Part shown: positions 25,501 to 32,653 of the stretch, in pieces
Position numbering within the stretch: the stretch's first letter is position 1
Layout of the letters: each line of letters begins with the position of its first letter
Notes under the pieces: generated by a model
Told to the model about the DNA's origin: nothing
Database searches by the model: none
The model's input: only the letters and a program-made list of their open reading frames with translations
Position numbers and translations under genes: made by a program
Origin: Apostichopus japonicus
Lineage: Eukaryota > Echinodermata > Holothuroidea > Aspidochirotida > Stichopodidae
Assembly: GCF_037975245.1 (NCBI RefSeq)
Contig: NC_092563.1
Coordinates: 29,599,960-29,663,959, forward strand
Reading direction: 5' to 3'
DNA: 64,000 nt

Positions 25501-27620
25501 CTACGCATTGGGACAACTGTACTGCAAATGTGTGGTAGGAATACAATACTGTATGTGCAGGCAATTCTTTAAAACAAAGCACTTTTTTCTGTCATGTAGC
25601 AGTTGCTGTATCGTCCAAGAAACAAACTCAGAATCTATTTTGTGTGACTCTGGGAGGCAGAAACATTCTCTATAAAACTACTTGAAGCCTTCACAGGAAC
25701 AAAATCTCACGCTAAATTCACTCGTAGTCCTTTCTGAAAATTTGCAAAAGTATTCTCATTTGCAAATGTACATAGAGGTCTACTAACAGTGCTAACCTTC
25801 GAATGTCCGAGTTTTCTAGAATTGTTATAGAGGTCTTTAACAGTGCTAATCTTCGTATGTCCTGGTGTACTAGAATTGTTCCTGAGGTCTTTAACAGTGC
25901 TTTAACCTTTGTACTGTATGTCCAGGTGTTCTAGAATTGTTCCAGATGTCTATAACATCTGTATGTTCGGTTGTACTAGAACTGTTATAGAGGTCTACTC
26001 ACAGTGCTAACTCTTGTATGTCCAGTTGTTCTAGAATTGTTAAAGAGGTCTTTAACAGTGCTAACCTTCGTATATCCGGTTGTTCTAGAATTGTTAAAGA
26101 GGTCTTTAACAGTGCTAACCTTTGTATGTCTGGGTGTTCTAGAATTGTTCCCGATGTCTTTAACAGTGCTAACTGTTCGGTTGTACTAGAATTGATATAG
26201 TGGTCTTTAACTTTGCCAACCTCGGTATGTTCGGGTGTTCTAGAATTGTTCCCGATGTCTATAACAGTGCTAACCTCTGTATGTTCGGTTGTACTAGAAT
26301 TGTTATAGAGGTCTTTAACAGTGCTAAACTTTGTATGTTCCGGTGTTCTAGAATTTTTCCCGATGTCTTTAACAGTGCTAACTGTTCGGTTGTACTAGAA
26401 TTGATATAGTGGTCTTTAACTTTGCCAACCTCGGTATGTTCGGGTGTTCTAGAATTGTTCCCGATGTCTATAACAGTGCTAACCTCTGTATGTTCGGTTG
26501 TACTAGAATTGTTATAGAGGTCTTTAACAGTGCTAACCTTTGTATGTCCGGGTGTTCTAGAATTGTTCCCCAGGTCTTTAACAGTGCTAACTGTTCGGTT
26601 GTACTAGAATTGTTATAGAGGTCTTTAACAGTGCTAACCTTTGTATGTCCGGGTTTTCTAGAATTGTTCCTAACTACATACCTGTACTCATTCCCGTTTC
26701 TTCCTCCAGAGATTCATAGAGTTTTACACTCTCTAGACACATGTGAGTCATCACTTCTGAACTTCGGATTTGTCCAATCAACCCTGCTGCATGCCATGTT
26801 GTTCCACTTGTTAACCTTCAAAGTCAAGAATTAACGTGAGACAGTTCTGCACGGTTGTCTTCTCACAACCACATGAATCTTAAAAGTCAAGCTTTATTTA
26901 CTCCTATTACTTGTAAGATTATATTGATCGAGTCACAATCCATTAGTGGAGGTAAGTAGCAAGATGGGTAGGGAAAGAGCCACACTGGTGAAACCACTGC
27001 AGGTTCCCCACTTCATCCACCTGACCCCCCCCCCCCCCCTCTGTGCTACTTTCTTGATGATAGCACTCTCACGATAGATCCTTATTTCATGAACCATATG
27101 AAACTGGTCCTGCTGACACATAACTTAATAACATTCTGTCAAAGTTTTACAGCCAAGAAGTAAGTGGGGAATGGGAGAGGTAACTACGGCGGGCATTCAC
27201 TCACGTCTACACATGTATGCCTGGGAGGACATTAAACACGTAAATATTTTTTTTTCTCTTTTCCTCTTAACAGTTTGAATCTTTGAAAGAGGAGAACATT
27301 GTCATTAAAGGAAGAGACAACAAATGCGAAGCAGTAGTAGATGTGTTGATGAATAGTTGAGTATATAGCATGCAACTTAGTCTACAATTGTATTATTACC
27401 TTCCTTGTTCTAAAAGAACAATGTCCCTCCAACCAAACTTTGCTAGATGATAAACAACTGAAAGTCCTGCTATTCCACCACCACAAACAACAACCTTGGT
27501 TTCTCTTGGTAGGGTGGATGACTTGCTGGTTCCACTGTATAGTCTTGTAGCCACAGATGCCATTCTTCCCCATCTATGGCCACATCCACACACAAACTGT
27601 TGGACTTTTGACCGATACAT
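7207..27620 (-). CDS. Mitochondrial FAD-dependent DMGDH/SARDH/PDPR-family protein, complete 16-exon gene
   Basis: Exons in transcript order: 27620-27400, 26815-26682, 24321-24240, 23720-23557, 22394-22273, 20411-20294, 19958-19806, 18685-18561, 16188-15996, 15421-15263, 14565-14429, 13566-13418, 13252-13045, 12438-12349, 9223-9041, 7578-7207. All introns are GT-AG, phases match, and the total is 2610 nt (869 aa plus stop), close to the roughly 880 aa of vertebrate PDPR. Domain order: presequence-like N terminus, FAD-binding GGGIAG (residues 47-52), DAO domain to about residue 440, then GCV_T-type aminomethyltransferase-like domains to the end. The C-terminal half reads like PDPR, the regulatory subunit of pyruvate dehydrogenase phosphatase (for example PVGHVVHTGMLNE and HDMWPWGGEAIY). 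The N-terminal half has TSGTTWHAAG, as in sarcosine/dimethylglycine dehydrogenases, where that His binds FAD covalently. Matrix location and the choice between regulatory subunit and dehydrogenase are inference. No frame break was found. Confidence 0.88.
8035..8625. repeat. G-rich minisatellite, intron 15 (copy 1)
   Basis: About seven units of roughly 65-80 bp: TTGCCATATTGTTCTACTAT, a run of G of variable length, GGTGAGAGTT(T/A)AAAGCTTTAAA and CTGTACTGTTTCT. The poly-G segment accounts for most length variation. Confidence 0.85.
9041..9223 (-). CDS. Flavoprotein exon 15
   Basis: Residues 686-746: HALHVYDALKAAG, YGIRDAGYNALRWLRLEKFY, TPFEIGREHRVKFDK, the GCV_T core with the (I)R.AGY.ALR.LR.EK motif. 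A copy with only synonymous changes lies at 63683-63865. Confidence 0.92.
9930..11527. repeat. 22-bp minisatellite, intron 14
   Basis: Unit AATGGTATTATACATAGTAT plus AC, repeated for about 1.6 kb. Variant blocks (an extra ACACATAGTAT or a doubled TATTATACATAG) recur in groups, which suggests block-wise duplication. Confidence 0.95.
11690..12375. repeat. 88-bp tandem repeat that includes the exon 14 splice donor
   Basis: GTAAGGTTTGT recurs at 11693, 11781, 11869, 11957, 12045, 12133, 12221 and 12309, exactly 88 bp apart. On the minus strand each unit holds the last 33 nt of exon 14, the donor GAG/GTAAGA and about 50 nt of intron. Confidence 0.95.
12349..12438 (-). CDS. Flavoprotein exon 14 (its 3' end and donor are tandemly repeated)
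   Basis: Residues 656-685: EIDLGYASKVRIISITHTGE then DGFVMYIRCE, matching the family's GYA..(I/V)R...(T)HTGE.G(F/W)..YIP.E. The last 33 nt plus the donor GTAAGA are part of an 88-bp unit repeated downstream (11690-12375). Confidence 0.9.
13045..13252 (-). CDS. Flavoprotein exon 13
   Basis: Residues 586-655: YFIICPSFQ, ARGYRWIERHLP, LNVVGPRAREVLQKLT, the GCV_T domain strand with the (L/I).GP.AR.(V/L)L motif. Donor GTAAGT. Confidence 0.88.
13418..13566 (-). CDS. Flavoprotein exon 12
   Basis: Residues 537-586: MPVGHVVHTGMLNEWGGYEN then DCSVARLSP. PDPR has almost the same string (PVGHIVHTGMLNE.GGYENDCS.AR), which is the best evidence for a PDPR-type C terminus. Donor GTAAGT. Confidence 0.92.
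14090..14410 (-). pseudogene. Two decayed tandem copies of flavoprotein exon 11
   Basis: Copy B (14249-14410) keeps GFDSQTGTYGIPGW and LVLSEYWACQET, then loses the frame through a 4-nt deletion in the CAMDMS segment. Copy C (14090-14248) keeps GFEAQTGTDGKPGW and ETVCAMD but has lost several codons in between. Both retain degenerate splice sites. Each unit is about 160 bp with part of its flanking intron, so this was a tandem exon duplication and not a retrocopy. Confidence 0.8.
14429..14565 (-). CDS. Flavoprotein exon 11 (functional copy of a tandem exon triplication)
   Basis: Residues 491-536: GKPGWFDMVLSEYWACRETV then CAMDMSFFTKFELK, the (K)P.WF...E...C(R/K)E.V...DMS.F.KFE start of the GCV_T-like domain. 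Two decayed copies lie just downstream in the gene (14249-14410 and 14090-14248). Confidence 0.9.
15263..15421 (-). CDS. Flavoprotein exon 10
   Basis: Residues 438-491: FPGAEYHTGRKLRCSPLY then GMETPKWFANMSDT, the linker (FAD oxidoreductase central domain) with the GR.LR.SPLY motif also found in PDPR. Donor GTAAGT. Confidence 0.88.
15996..16188 (-). CDS. Flavoprotein exon 9
   Basis: Residues 374-438: VMAGFNSGGIATCGGAGKVL then AEWLMEGRPP and DIRRF. This is the glycine-rich C-terminal FAD loop and hinge helix of the DAO domain. Donor GTTAGT. Confidence 0.9.
16255..18452. repeat. 83/87-bp minisatellite filling intron 8
   Basis: About 26 units beginning GTAACTAACAGACGTAAGAA. A subset carries an extra CAAA (TACAAACAAAGAAGG), making 87 bp and opening a spurious reading frame on both strands. 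Confidence 0.95.
18561..18685 (-). CDS. Flavoprotein exon 8
   Basis: Residues 332-373, with NGPESFTPDMAPLMGPASE, the family's hallmark GPESFTPD motif that closes the FAD domain. The donor GTAACT opens intron 8, which is almost entirely the 83-bp minisatellite. Confidence 0.9.
19806..19958 (-). CDS. Flavoprotein exon 7
   Basis: Residues 281-332: DCYIRDWGEGFMVGGF then SLPEDWDHF, matching the PDPR pattern YIR.W..G...GGF...(L)(Q/P)EDWDHF. Donor GTAAGC. Confidence 0.88.
20294..20411 (-). CDS. Flavoprotein exon 6
   Basis: Residues 242-281, starting WAHELGM and continuing IPLHPNEHQYLITKKM, the segment in which SARDH/PDPR proteins have (H)A(C/E)H.Y.(L/V)T. Donor GTGAGT, phase 1. Confidence 0.85.
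20680..22222. repeat. 121-bp minisatellite, intron 5
   Basis: About 12.5 units, e.g. AGAAAGCCTGACTGTACCAT at 20941, 21062 and 21183. Units are nearly identical, so the array was recently expanded or homogenised. Confidence 0.95.
22273..22394 (-). CDS. Flavoprotein exon 5
   Basis: Residues 201-241, ending VKCQYFINCGGM, the (V/F)(V/I)NC(A/G)G FAD-contact strand of the DAO fold. The donor GTGAGT lies about 50 bp from the 121-bp array that fills most of intron 5. Confidence 0.85.
23557..23720 (-). CDS. Flavoprotein exon 4
   Basis: Residues 146-201, including GALYIPGDCVANPTDTSMAL, the family's PGDG..(N/D)P segment of the DAO substrate/FAD domain. Here Cys replaces the usual Gly after PGD. Acceptor TTGTTGCAG, donor GTGAGC. 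Confidence 0.85.
24240..24321 (-). CDS. Flavoprotein exon 3
   Basis: An 82-nt exon encoding residues 119-146 (CGSVALAESKERMLDLQRKA), the DAO-domain strand and helix that follow the ETG motif of exon 2. Phases fit both neighbours and the donor is GTAAGA. Confidence 0.8.
25775..26672. repeat. 53-bp minisatellite with 209-bp higher-order period, intron 2
   Basis: Unit TCTAGAATTGTTATAGAGGT plus CTTTAACAGTGCTAACCTTTG and a variable TATGTCCGG part. A four-unit block with one short unit (CTAACTGTTCGGTTGTACTAG) repeats at 209 bp (26200, 26409). Confidence 0.9.
26682..26815 (-). CDS. Flavoprotein exon 2: flavin-linking region
   Basis: Residues 74-118, beginning LTSGTTWHAAGLIGQIRSSE. His82 sits where SARDH and DMGDH carry the histidine that binds FAD covalently. 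Vertebrate PDPR lacks it, as I recall the family. The donor GTATGT lies about 10 bp from the 53-bp minisatellite of intron 2. Confidence 0.85.
27400..27620 (-). CDS. Flavoprotein exon 1: start, presequence, FAD dinucleotide-binding motif
   Basis: Residues 1-74. The first ATG is at 27620. A second in-frame ATG at 27563 begins MASVATRLYSG, which looks like a mitochondrial presequence, so it may be the real start. It then encodes VVVCGGGIAGLSVVYHLAKF, the beta-alpha-beta FAD fold with GGGIAG, and ends LLEQG before donor GTAATA. Confidence 0.85.
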
Positions 27621-27989
27621 ATTTCTCCTGCTTCCTCTTAACTTTCAGCTGTGTAGTTGCATCTAGAAAATGAAATAGCAATAGCATGTTTTTGATGAGT
27701 TCCACCTTAACCCATAACTGAATATCAAATATTAGTACCCAAAAATAATAATTATAAGACAATAATAATGTGGTGGTCAGCCTGTGAGACAAACAGCAGG
27801 CTATAATACGGCCTGACTTTAGAATCCGTACCATATGAATGTGCAAGCTTACTTCGAATCGGCCGAAGAACAACTGTATAATCCGGCTGAACGTGTGTGC
27901 TCGCACCGGCTTGGTTCAATAGAATAACAGTCGGTGAATAGGTGCGTCGCGTGAATGATTCGCTTGAATGAGTTAAAGCGGTATAGTAG

Positions 27990-28335
27990 GAAATAGGGTT
28001 AGGGTTAGGAAATACGGTTAGGGTTAGGAAATAGGGTTAGGGTTAGGAAATAGGGTTAGGGTTAGGAAATAGGGTTAGGGTTAGGAAATAGGGTTAGGGT
28101 TAGGAAATAGGGTTAGGAAATAGGGAATAGGGTTAGGAAATAGGGCTAGGAATTAGGGGTATGAAGTAGGGAATAGTGTTAGGAGATAGAAGAACGGGAG
28201 GTGGGGATACGGAGTGTTAGGATATAGGGTTAGGAAATAGGGTTAGGGTTAGGAAATAGGGTTAGAAAATAGGGCTAGGAATTAGGGGTATGAAGTAGGG
28301 AATAGTGTTAGGAGATAGAAGAACAGGAGGTGGGG
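27990..28335. repeat. Telomere-like minisatellite upstream of the flavoprotein gene
   Basis: Unit GGAAATAGGGTTAGGGTTA (19 bp) with two TTAGGG-type hexamers, decaying rightwards to GGAAATAGGGCTAGGAATTA. It lies about 370 bp upstream of the first ATG. Confidence 0.9.
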
Positions 28336-28690
28336 ATTGGCTTGGTTATATTTGCTATAGAACGACTAACTTGGATTCCAAGAGGGCATGGAACTTAACC
28401 CATTTTATTAGTTAGGAACTTGGCTACACATTTAACACTAAGGTGTGTCTTTAAACAGAGCTGCTACAAGCTAGGATTATTGAGGTATAAGCACCTGCTT
28501 AAGTCTTAATGCAGTAGACCATCACAAAAGAAGACGTTTCAATGGAAGTCGTTCATTCATTATATATTCATGAATGTCTTGCATATTCATTATTTTGCTT
28601 TTGTTATATGGTAATGAATATTCAAATATGGTAATAAAGGAAAAGTTAAGGTTTCTATTTTTCTTCCAAACGCCAAATCCTCATCCGGCT

Positions 28691-28768
28691 CACATGGCCT
28701 GATCGGTTAGGAGTATGCGCTATTATTAATTCGCATCCTAACATCCCGGGTTTGATTACTGCTATGTG
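28691..28768 (+). repeat. tRNA-like head of a SINE
   Basis: CACATGG and CTATGTG can pair as a 7-bp acceptor stem (one G-U). TGGCCTGATCGGTTAGGAG resembles an A box with D-arm, and CGGGTTTGATTACTG a decayed B box. An ATGCG/CGCAT stem lies between, with a loop too long for a true tRNA. A TCTCT-rich tail follows (28795-28818). A tRNA-derived SINE fits better than a tRNA gene. Confidence 0.45.
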
Positions 28769-28769
28769 T

Positions 28770-31116
28770 TACTCATGTTATTAATCATGTTTTCTCCTCT
28801 CTTCTCTTCTCTTCTCTTCATAGATATGTAGGTCTCATCCGAGAAAACGAGTGAGGAAGACAGAAAGAATAGAGAGAGAACTACGGTTGAAAGTGTGGGG
28901 GATGTGAAACGGGGTACAATGAAGTGAAGCGAGTTTACTACCTTCATGAAAACCGCCAAACTCTTTTAGTCCCCCAAAAATATCCAAGCCCCATTTAAAA
29001 ACGCTCACCCCATCAAAAAGAGCGCCCTCTTTTAGCCTGTCGGATATCGGATGGTACGGATTCTAAATTAGTACCTATAATACAATATAAATTGTAATAG
29101 CATTGTAACGTTGTTAGGTCTAGTCAGGAACCAGAAGATAAGAACTGCCTCTTGTAAGGTAACATACTTTTGTAACAATAACATGGTGTAGCCTAGGCCC
29201 TATGCCTACTTAAAGTAAATATGTAACATACAGATCATATAAAGTGCCGACTGTAGTGTAAGTTTGCGCAGCCTGACTTGGGATGCCTCTAAGCCTAGCC
29301 TAGTATTAGTAACTGTTATGTTAGGAAAAGGTCAAATTATTGAATTTCAGTAGTACAGACCACAGGCACTTTTATCATTAGGTTTTACCTACCAGTATAT
29401 ATAATAGTATATATACTAGTAGGTATAGCCTAATGTTACAAGTGCCTGTGGTACAGACGTGCATTGTAGCTGGATCTGACATTTATGGTTAGACACAAAT
29501 TATATCAATGGGTAGATATGGTTACTTCAAAATTTACCGATTTAACTATGTAGGCATAACGTCAGGCCTAGCGCTGCAGCGGTCCACTCTTATTAGTTTA
29601 ACTAAGTTTCCTTTTCAATCTGTGTCCCGAGCAGAGCTAGCTGTGTTGTATACCAAGGTGAATAATCTTTGGTTGCACAAAGATAAGGTGAATTATCTTT
29701 GGTTATTCATCCAGGCCAGGCCTCAGCACCAGTTTTCGTGTAACCTTCGCGGCGTAGCAGGTGTGGATGTTGTGTTATTACGGATGCGGCTAACCGGTGT
29801 AGGAGTAATACACGTCCGCTGTGCGGGCAAGTTCTCGTGCCGTGTTTGATAATGACGTTGCCAGAATTGATAAAGCATATTATGCTAACGAAATCTTCCA
29901 TCCAAACTCCGCATGCTTCACTTTTACCAGTGAAATGGACAATTTCTGATTACATGTTCGTTTAGGGTAGGGGTAATGAGGATGGGGCAGGGCCAACAAA
30001 CCAATAAGATAATAGGGGCATCGTGTTTCTCTAGTTTCCGTTGGAAATTGTGTATTCTTTCCACCTTCTGGGGAGGTACTAGAACTAATTTATAAAAACA
30101 CCATTGCAAACTGGAAGAAATTGACTTATGAACTTTGAACAGAAGGAACTAAATTTGAACTTGAAGAGAATCAAAATTCACAAAGACAGTTTTGCGCCCC
30201 GCCTGTTGAGAAGAAAGAAACAAGTATACAATCCATGCAGTTGCAGATATGATCCCAAATTTATATAAATGGCTACTGTGATGTCATCACTCTAGAGGCG
30301 TACGTTGTACATTCCACCGTGTTTGAAGTATACATGAGCCTATACTGTGAATTTGTGTGCTGTAAAATGTAAGGCACTTGGAGGGAACTGTTGGGGAGGG
30401 CAGAAGAAGAGTCACGTGTTACCATCCGTCTTTTTGTTGGACTACGGCAATGTATGTGTTAATGATACCGTTATCGTCCTCGCACGACTGGTTGCCACCG
30501 TCATCGCTAGCGTCGTTGTCACTTATCGACACCAACGTTTCAAATCGTCATGAAACATATCAAGTCTAATTGCCAAGAAACAAATCTCCGGCAACCTTCA
30601 CTTGTGGCAGAGATATAGCTTCTACGAACAGATATAGGTAGGGGTCTTTAAAATGACATCACGTGGGTCTCAGTTGGCCTAGTTTAATCCCCTTGCTTTC
30701 TGTATTCGTTAATATTTTCTCCCGCATACTAGAGGTACAATTAACGTGTGCAAATGTTGTTGCTCAAATAATGCAGTTTGTAAGTCAGCAACAATGCTGT
30801 TTACTTTCACCTTGAAAATATGCATGGAGAGAAAATCAAAACAAAAAATTGCAAAACTGACAAATTTCACCTCATATAGAGGCACTTTTATGACCTCAAA
30901 GACAGCTTCAACTGCGTGGCTTTCAAACCTGACTATTTCGTATGGAATCCATTGCAGTTGACAACTCAGTTTGTTTATATTGTAGAAAGGGAATCCCACA
31001 TATCTGGATGCACATAATAAGTTCCGATTACTGTGATGTTTTTGAATAATGGACTATACAGTTCCTAACCATTGCATGTGAGAATTAAGTTAATTAAGAC
31101 GGCCTCTAATTTTAAT
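28770..31116. other. Intergenic, no gene recognised
   Basis: Holds the 92-bp foldback MITE and otherwise AT-rich sequence. The open frames at 29508-29849 and 30347-30553 do not resemble a family and have no convincing exon boundaries. Confidence 0.45.
29360..29451. mobile_element. 92-bp palindromic (foldback) MITE
   Basis: The whole element is one inverted repeat: arms of about 44 bp starting CCACAGGCACTT, with roughly six mismatches and an AT-rich centre. TACAGA flanks it on both sides (29354-29359 and 29452-29457), as for a 6-bp target duplication. Superfamily unknown. Confidence 0.85.
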
Positions 31117-31232
31117 TTGCGATCTGGCCTTCCGAGTGTTAACCTCTTAATACATTTCCATAATTCCTTATAGAAGTATTTCTGTCTTTATTTGGACATT
31201 GAACAACATATTACCTGGTCGGTAACATTACA
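31117..31232 (+). repeat. 5' LTR remnant
   Basis: These 116 bases match 39246-39361 with a few substitutions and end GGTAACATTACA. Sequence further left does not match the left half of the 3' LTR, so this LTR is truncated or replaced at its 5' side. Confidence 0.85.
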
Positions 31233-31250
31233 TGGTGGCAGCGGTGCTTG
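31233..31250 (+). promoter_or_regulatory. Primer-binding site
   Basis: TGGTGGCAGCGGTGC directly follows the CA end of the 5' LTR, the place and TGG start expected for a tRNA primer site. Confidence 0.6.
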
Positions 31251-32333
31251 AGAGCCTCGCAAATCCAGATTTTCTACGGGATAATTTTGGAAATTGAACA
31301 TTTAACGACCGAGTTGCCAATATCGGAAGGCGAGATCGTAACAGACAGTTGGCCTAACATACGTGTTGTATATCGTATAATACAGCTAGGCGATAGCTTT
31401 CATAACACTGAACGCTTGCAGTCTGGAAAACAAACTGTGTAACCGTTACAACGAGGTTTGAGCCAATCCTTGAACGACAAGCAGTGACATTAGTGCTGGA
31501 GGTCACCTTCTCCCCAAGTCGATGTAGAGTTTGCACATGTGCGAAACCGGAACTTATTTTCTGAAACGGCCCAGTGCAGATTGAGTGAAACTTCTGATTT
31601 GGAACGGAGCCAAGGCCCAGGACATAACGACAACTGCATCGCATCGCCAGAAAAGGGAATTTTACCAGTACTACTGGACTACACGTATCAGACGATGAAT
31701 TTTTAGCGGAGACGTACTGATATATCGAGTTTTGTAAATCAGGAACTGGCTAATGCCCTGTAAGTTGTAAACGGACGTTCTAAGCATTTGATTTTGTTCA
31801 TTAAATTTTCTGTGGAGTCAACACTGGCAACAGGAACTGGAAAATACAGGAGCTGTAACGGACATTTTAAGCTTTGTTTATAAATTCTTCTGTGAAAAAG
31901 GAACTGGTCAATGCCCTTTTGTATTTTACATGGACATTAAGAAATTTTGGTGTTTATCGTTTTGTGACTCATTATCGTTACTAAGCGAAGGATTTTACAA
32001 TGTGGTAAGCAAAACATTTTTCCTTTCGTATTTTGCCAGGCCCAAAGGCAAAGAACTAACAAACCTAAGCTAGTGTGTGTAGTCAAGGCGAGATTATAAT
32101 ATTTGTAATCTGGTCAACACTGTTGGTACCGGATGTGCAAAATATTAAGCCCAGACTAACATTAAGTAACAACATAAGAGTCGATAGGCGATACAATAAT
32201 ACAAATGGCCTACAGTTGTTTGTAATTAATCACATGTTGTGTGGGAAAGATACACTTTCTTTCAATCACAATTTTCTGGTTAAGTGTTGAAAAAAAAAAC
32301 AAGTGAAAAGTTTCAAACTGAGTACTCAGACAC

Positions 32334-32653
32334 ATGCGTTTGGAATCATGGGAGAACTTGTCGGGTATAACACCTGCTTCATTTGATTGGATGTCAAATG
32401 ATCTCCCAAATGCATTCCACAACTTCGAACAGTATTGCAAGTTGATTTTCTCAGGCCCTCTGTTGAAAAAAGCAGGTCAAGAAAAAGTCACATTTTTATT
32501 GCTGTGGTTAGGTCAGGAGGGAATTACAATTTTCAATTCTTGGAAATTAACTGACCAAGACAAGGCAGAACCGGATACTGTTTTTGGAAAATTCAAGACA
32601 CATTTTGAGCCGAAGAGCAATTTCCGACTAATCGTTTTCACTTGCATAACTAT
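32334..32653 (+). pseudogene. Retroelement gag, N-terminal part
   Basis: Opens MRLESWENLSGITPASFDWM and runs through FEQYCKLIFSGPLLKKA, a gag capsid-like helical region. A frame slip occurs near 32630, and the frame is then cut at 32653 by the inserted element. It resumes at 34843. Confidence 0.75.

Noticed and set aside
26004-26618. Several 60-70 codon plus-strand frames
   Set aside because: They come from the 53-bp minisatellite in intron 2 and lie antisense to the gene.
28691-28768. Functional tRNA gene
   Set aside because: The anticodon loop is too long and the T-arm does not pair well; a SINE head is more likely.
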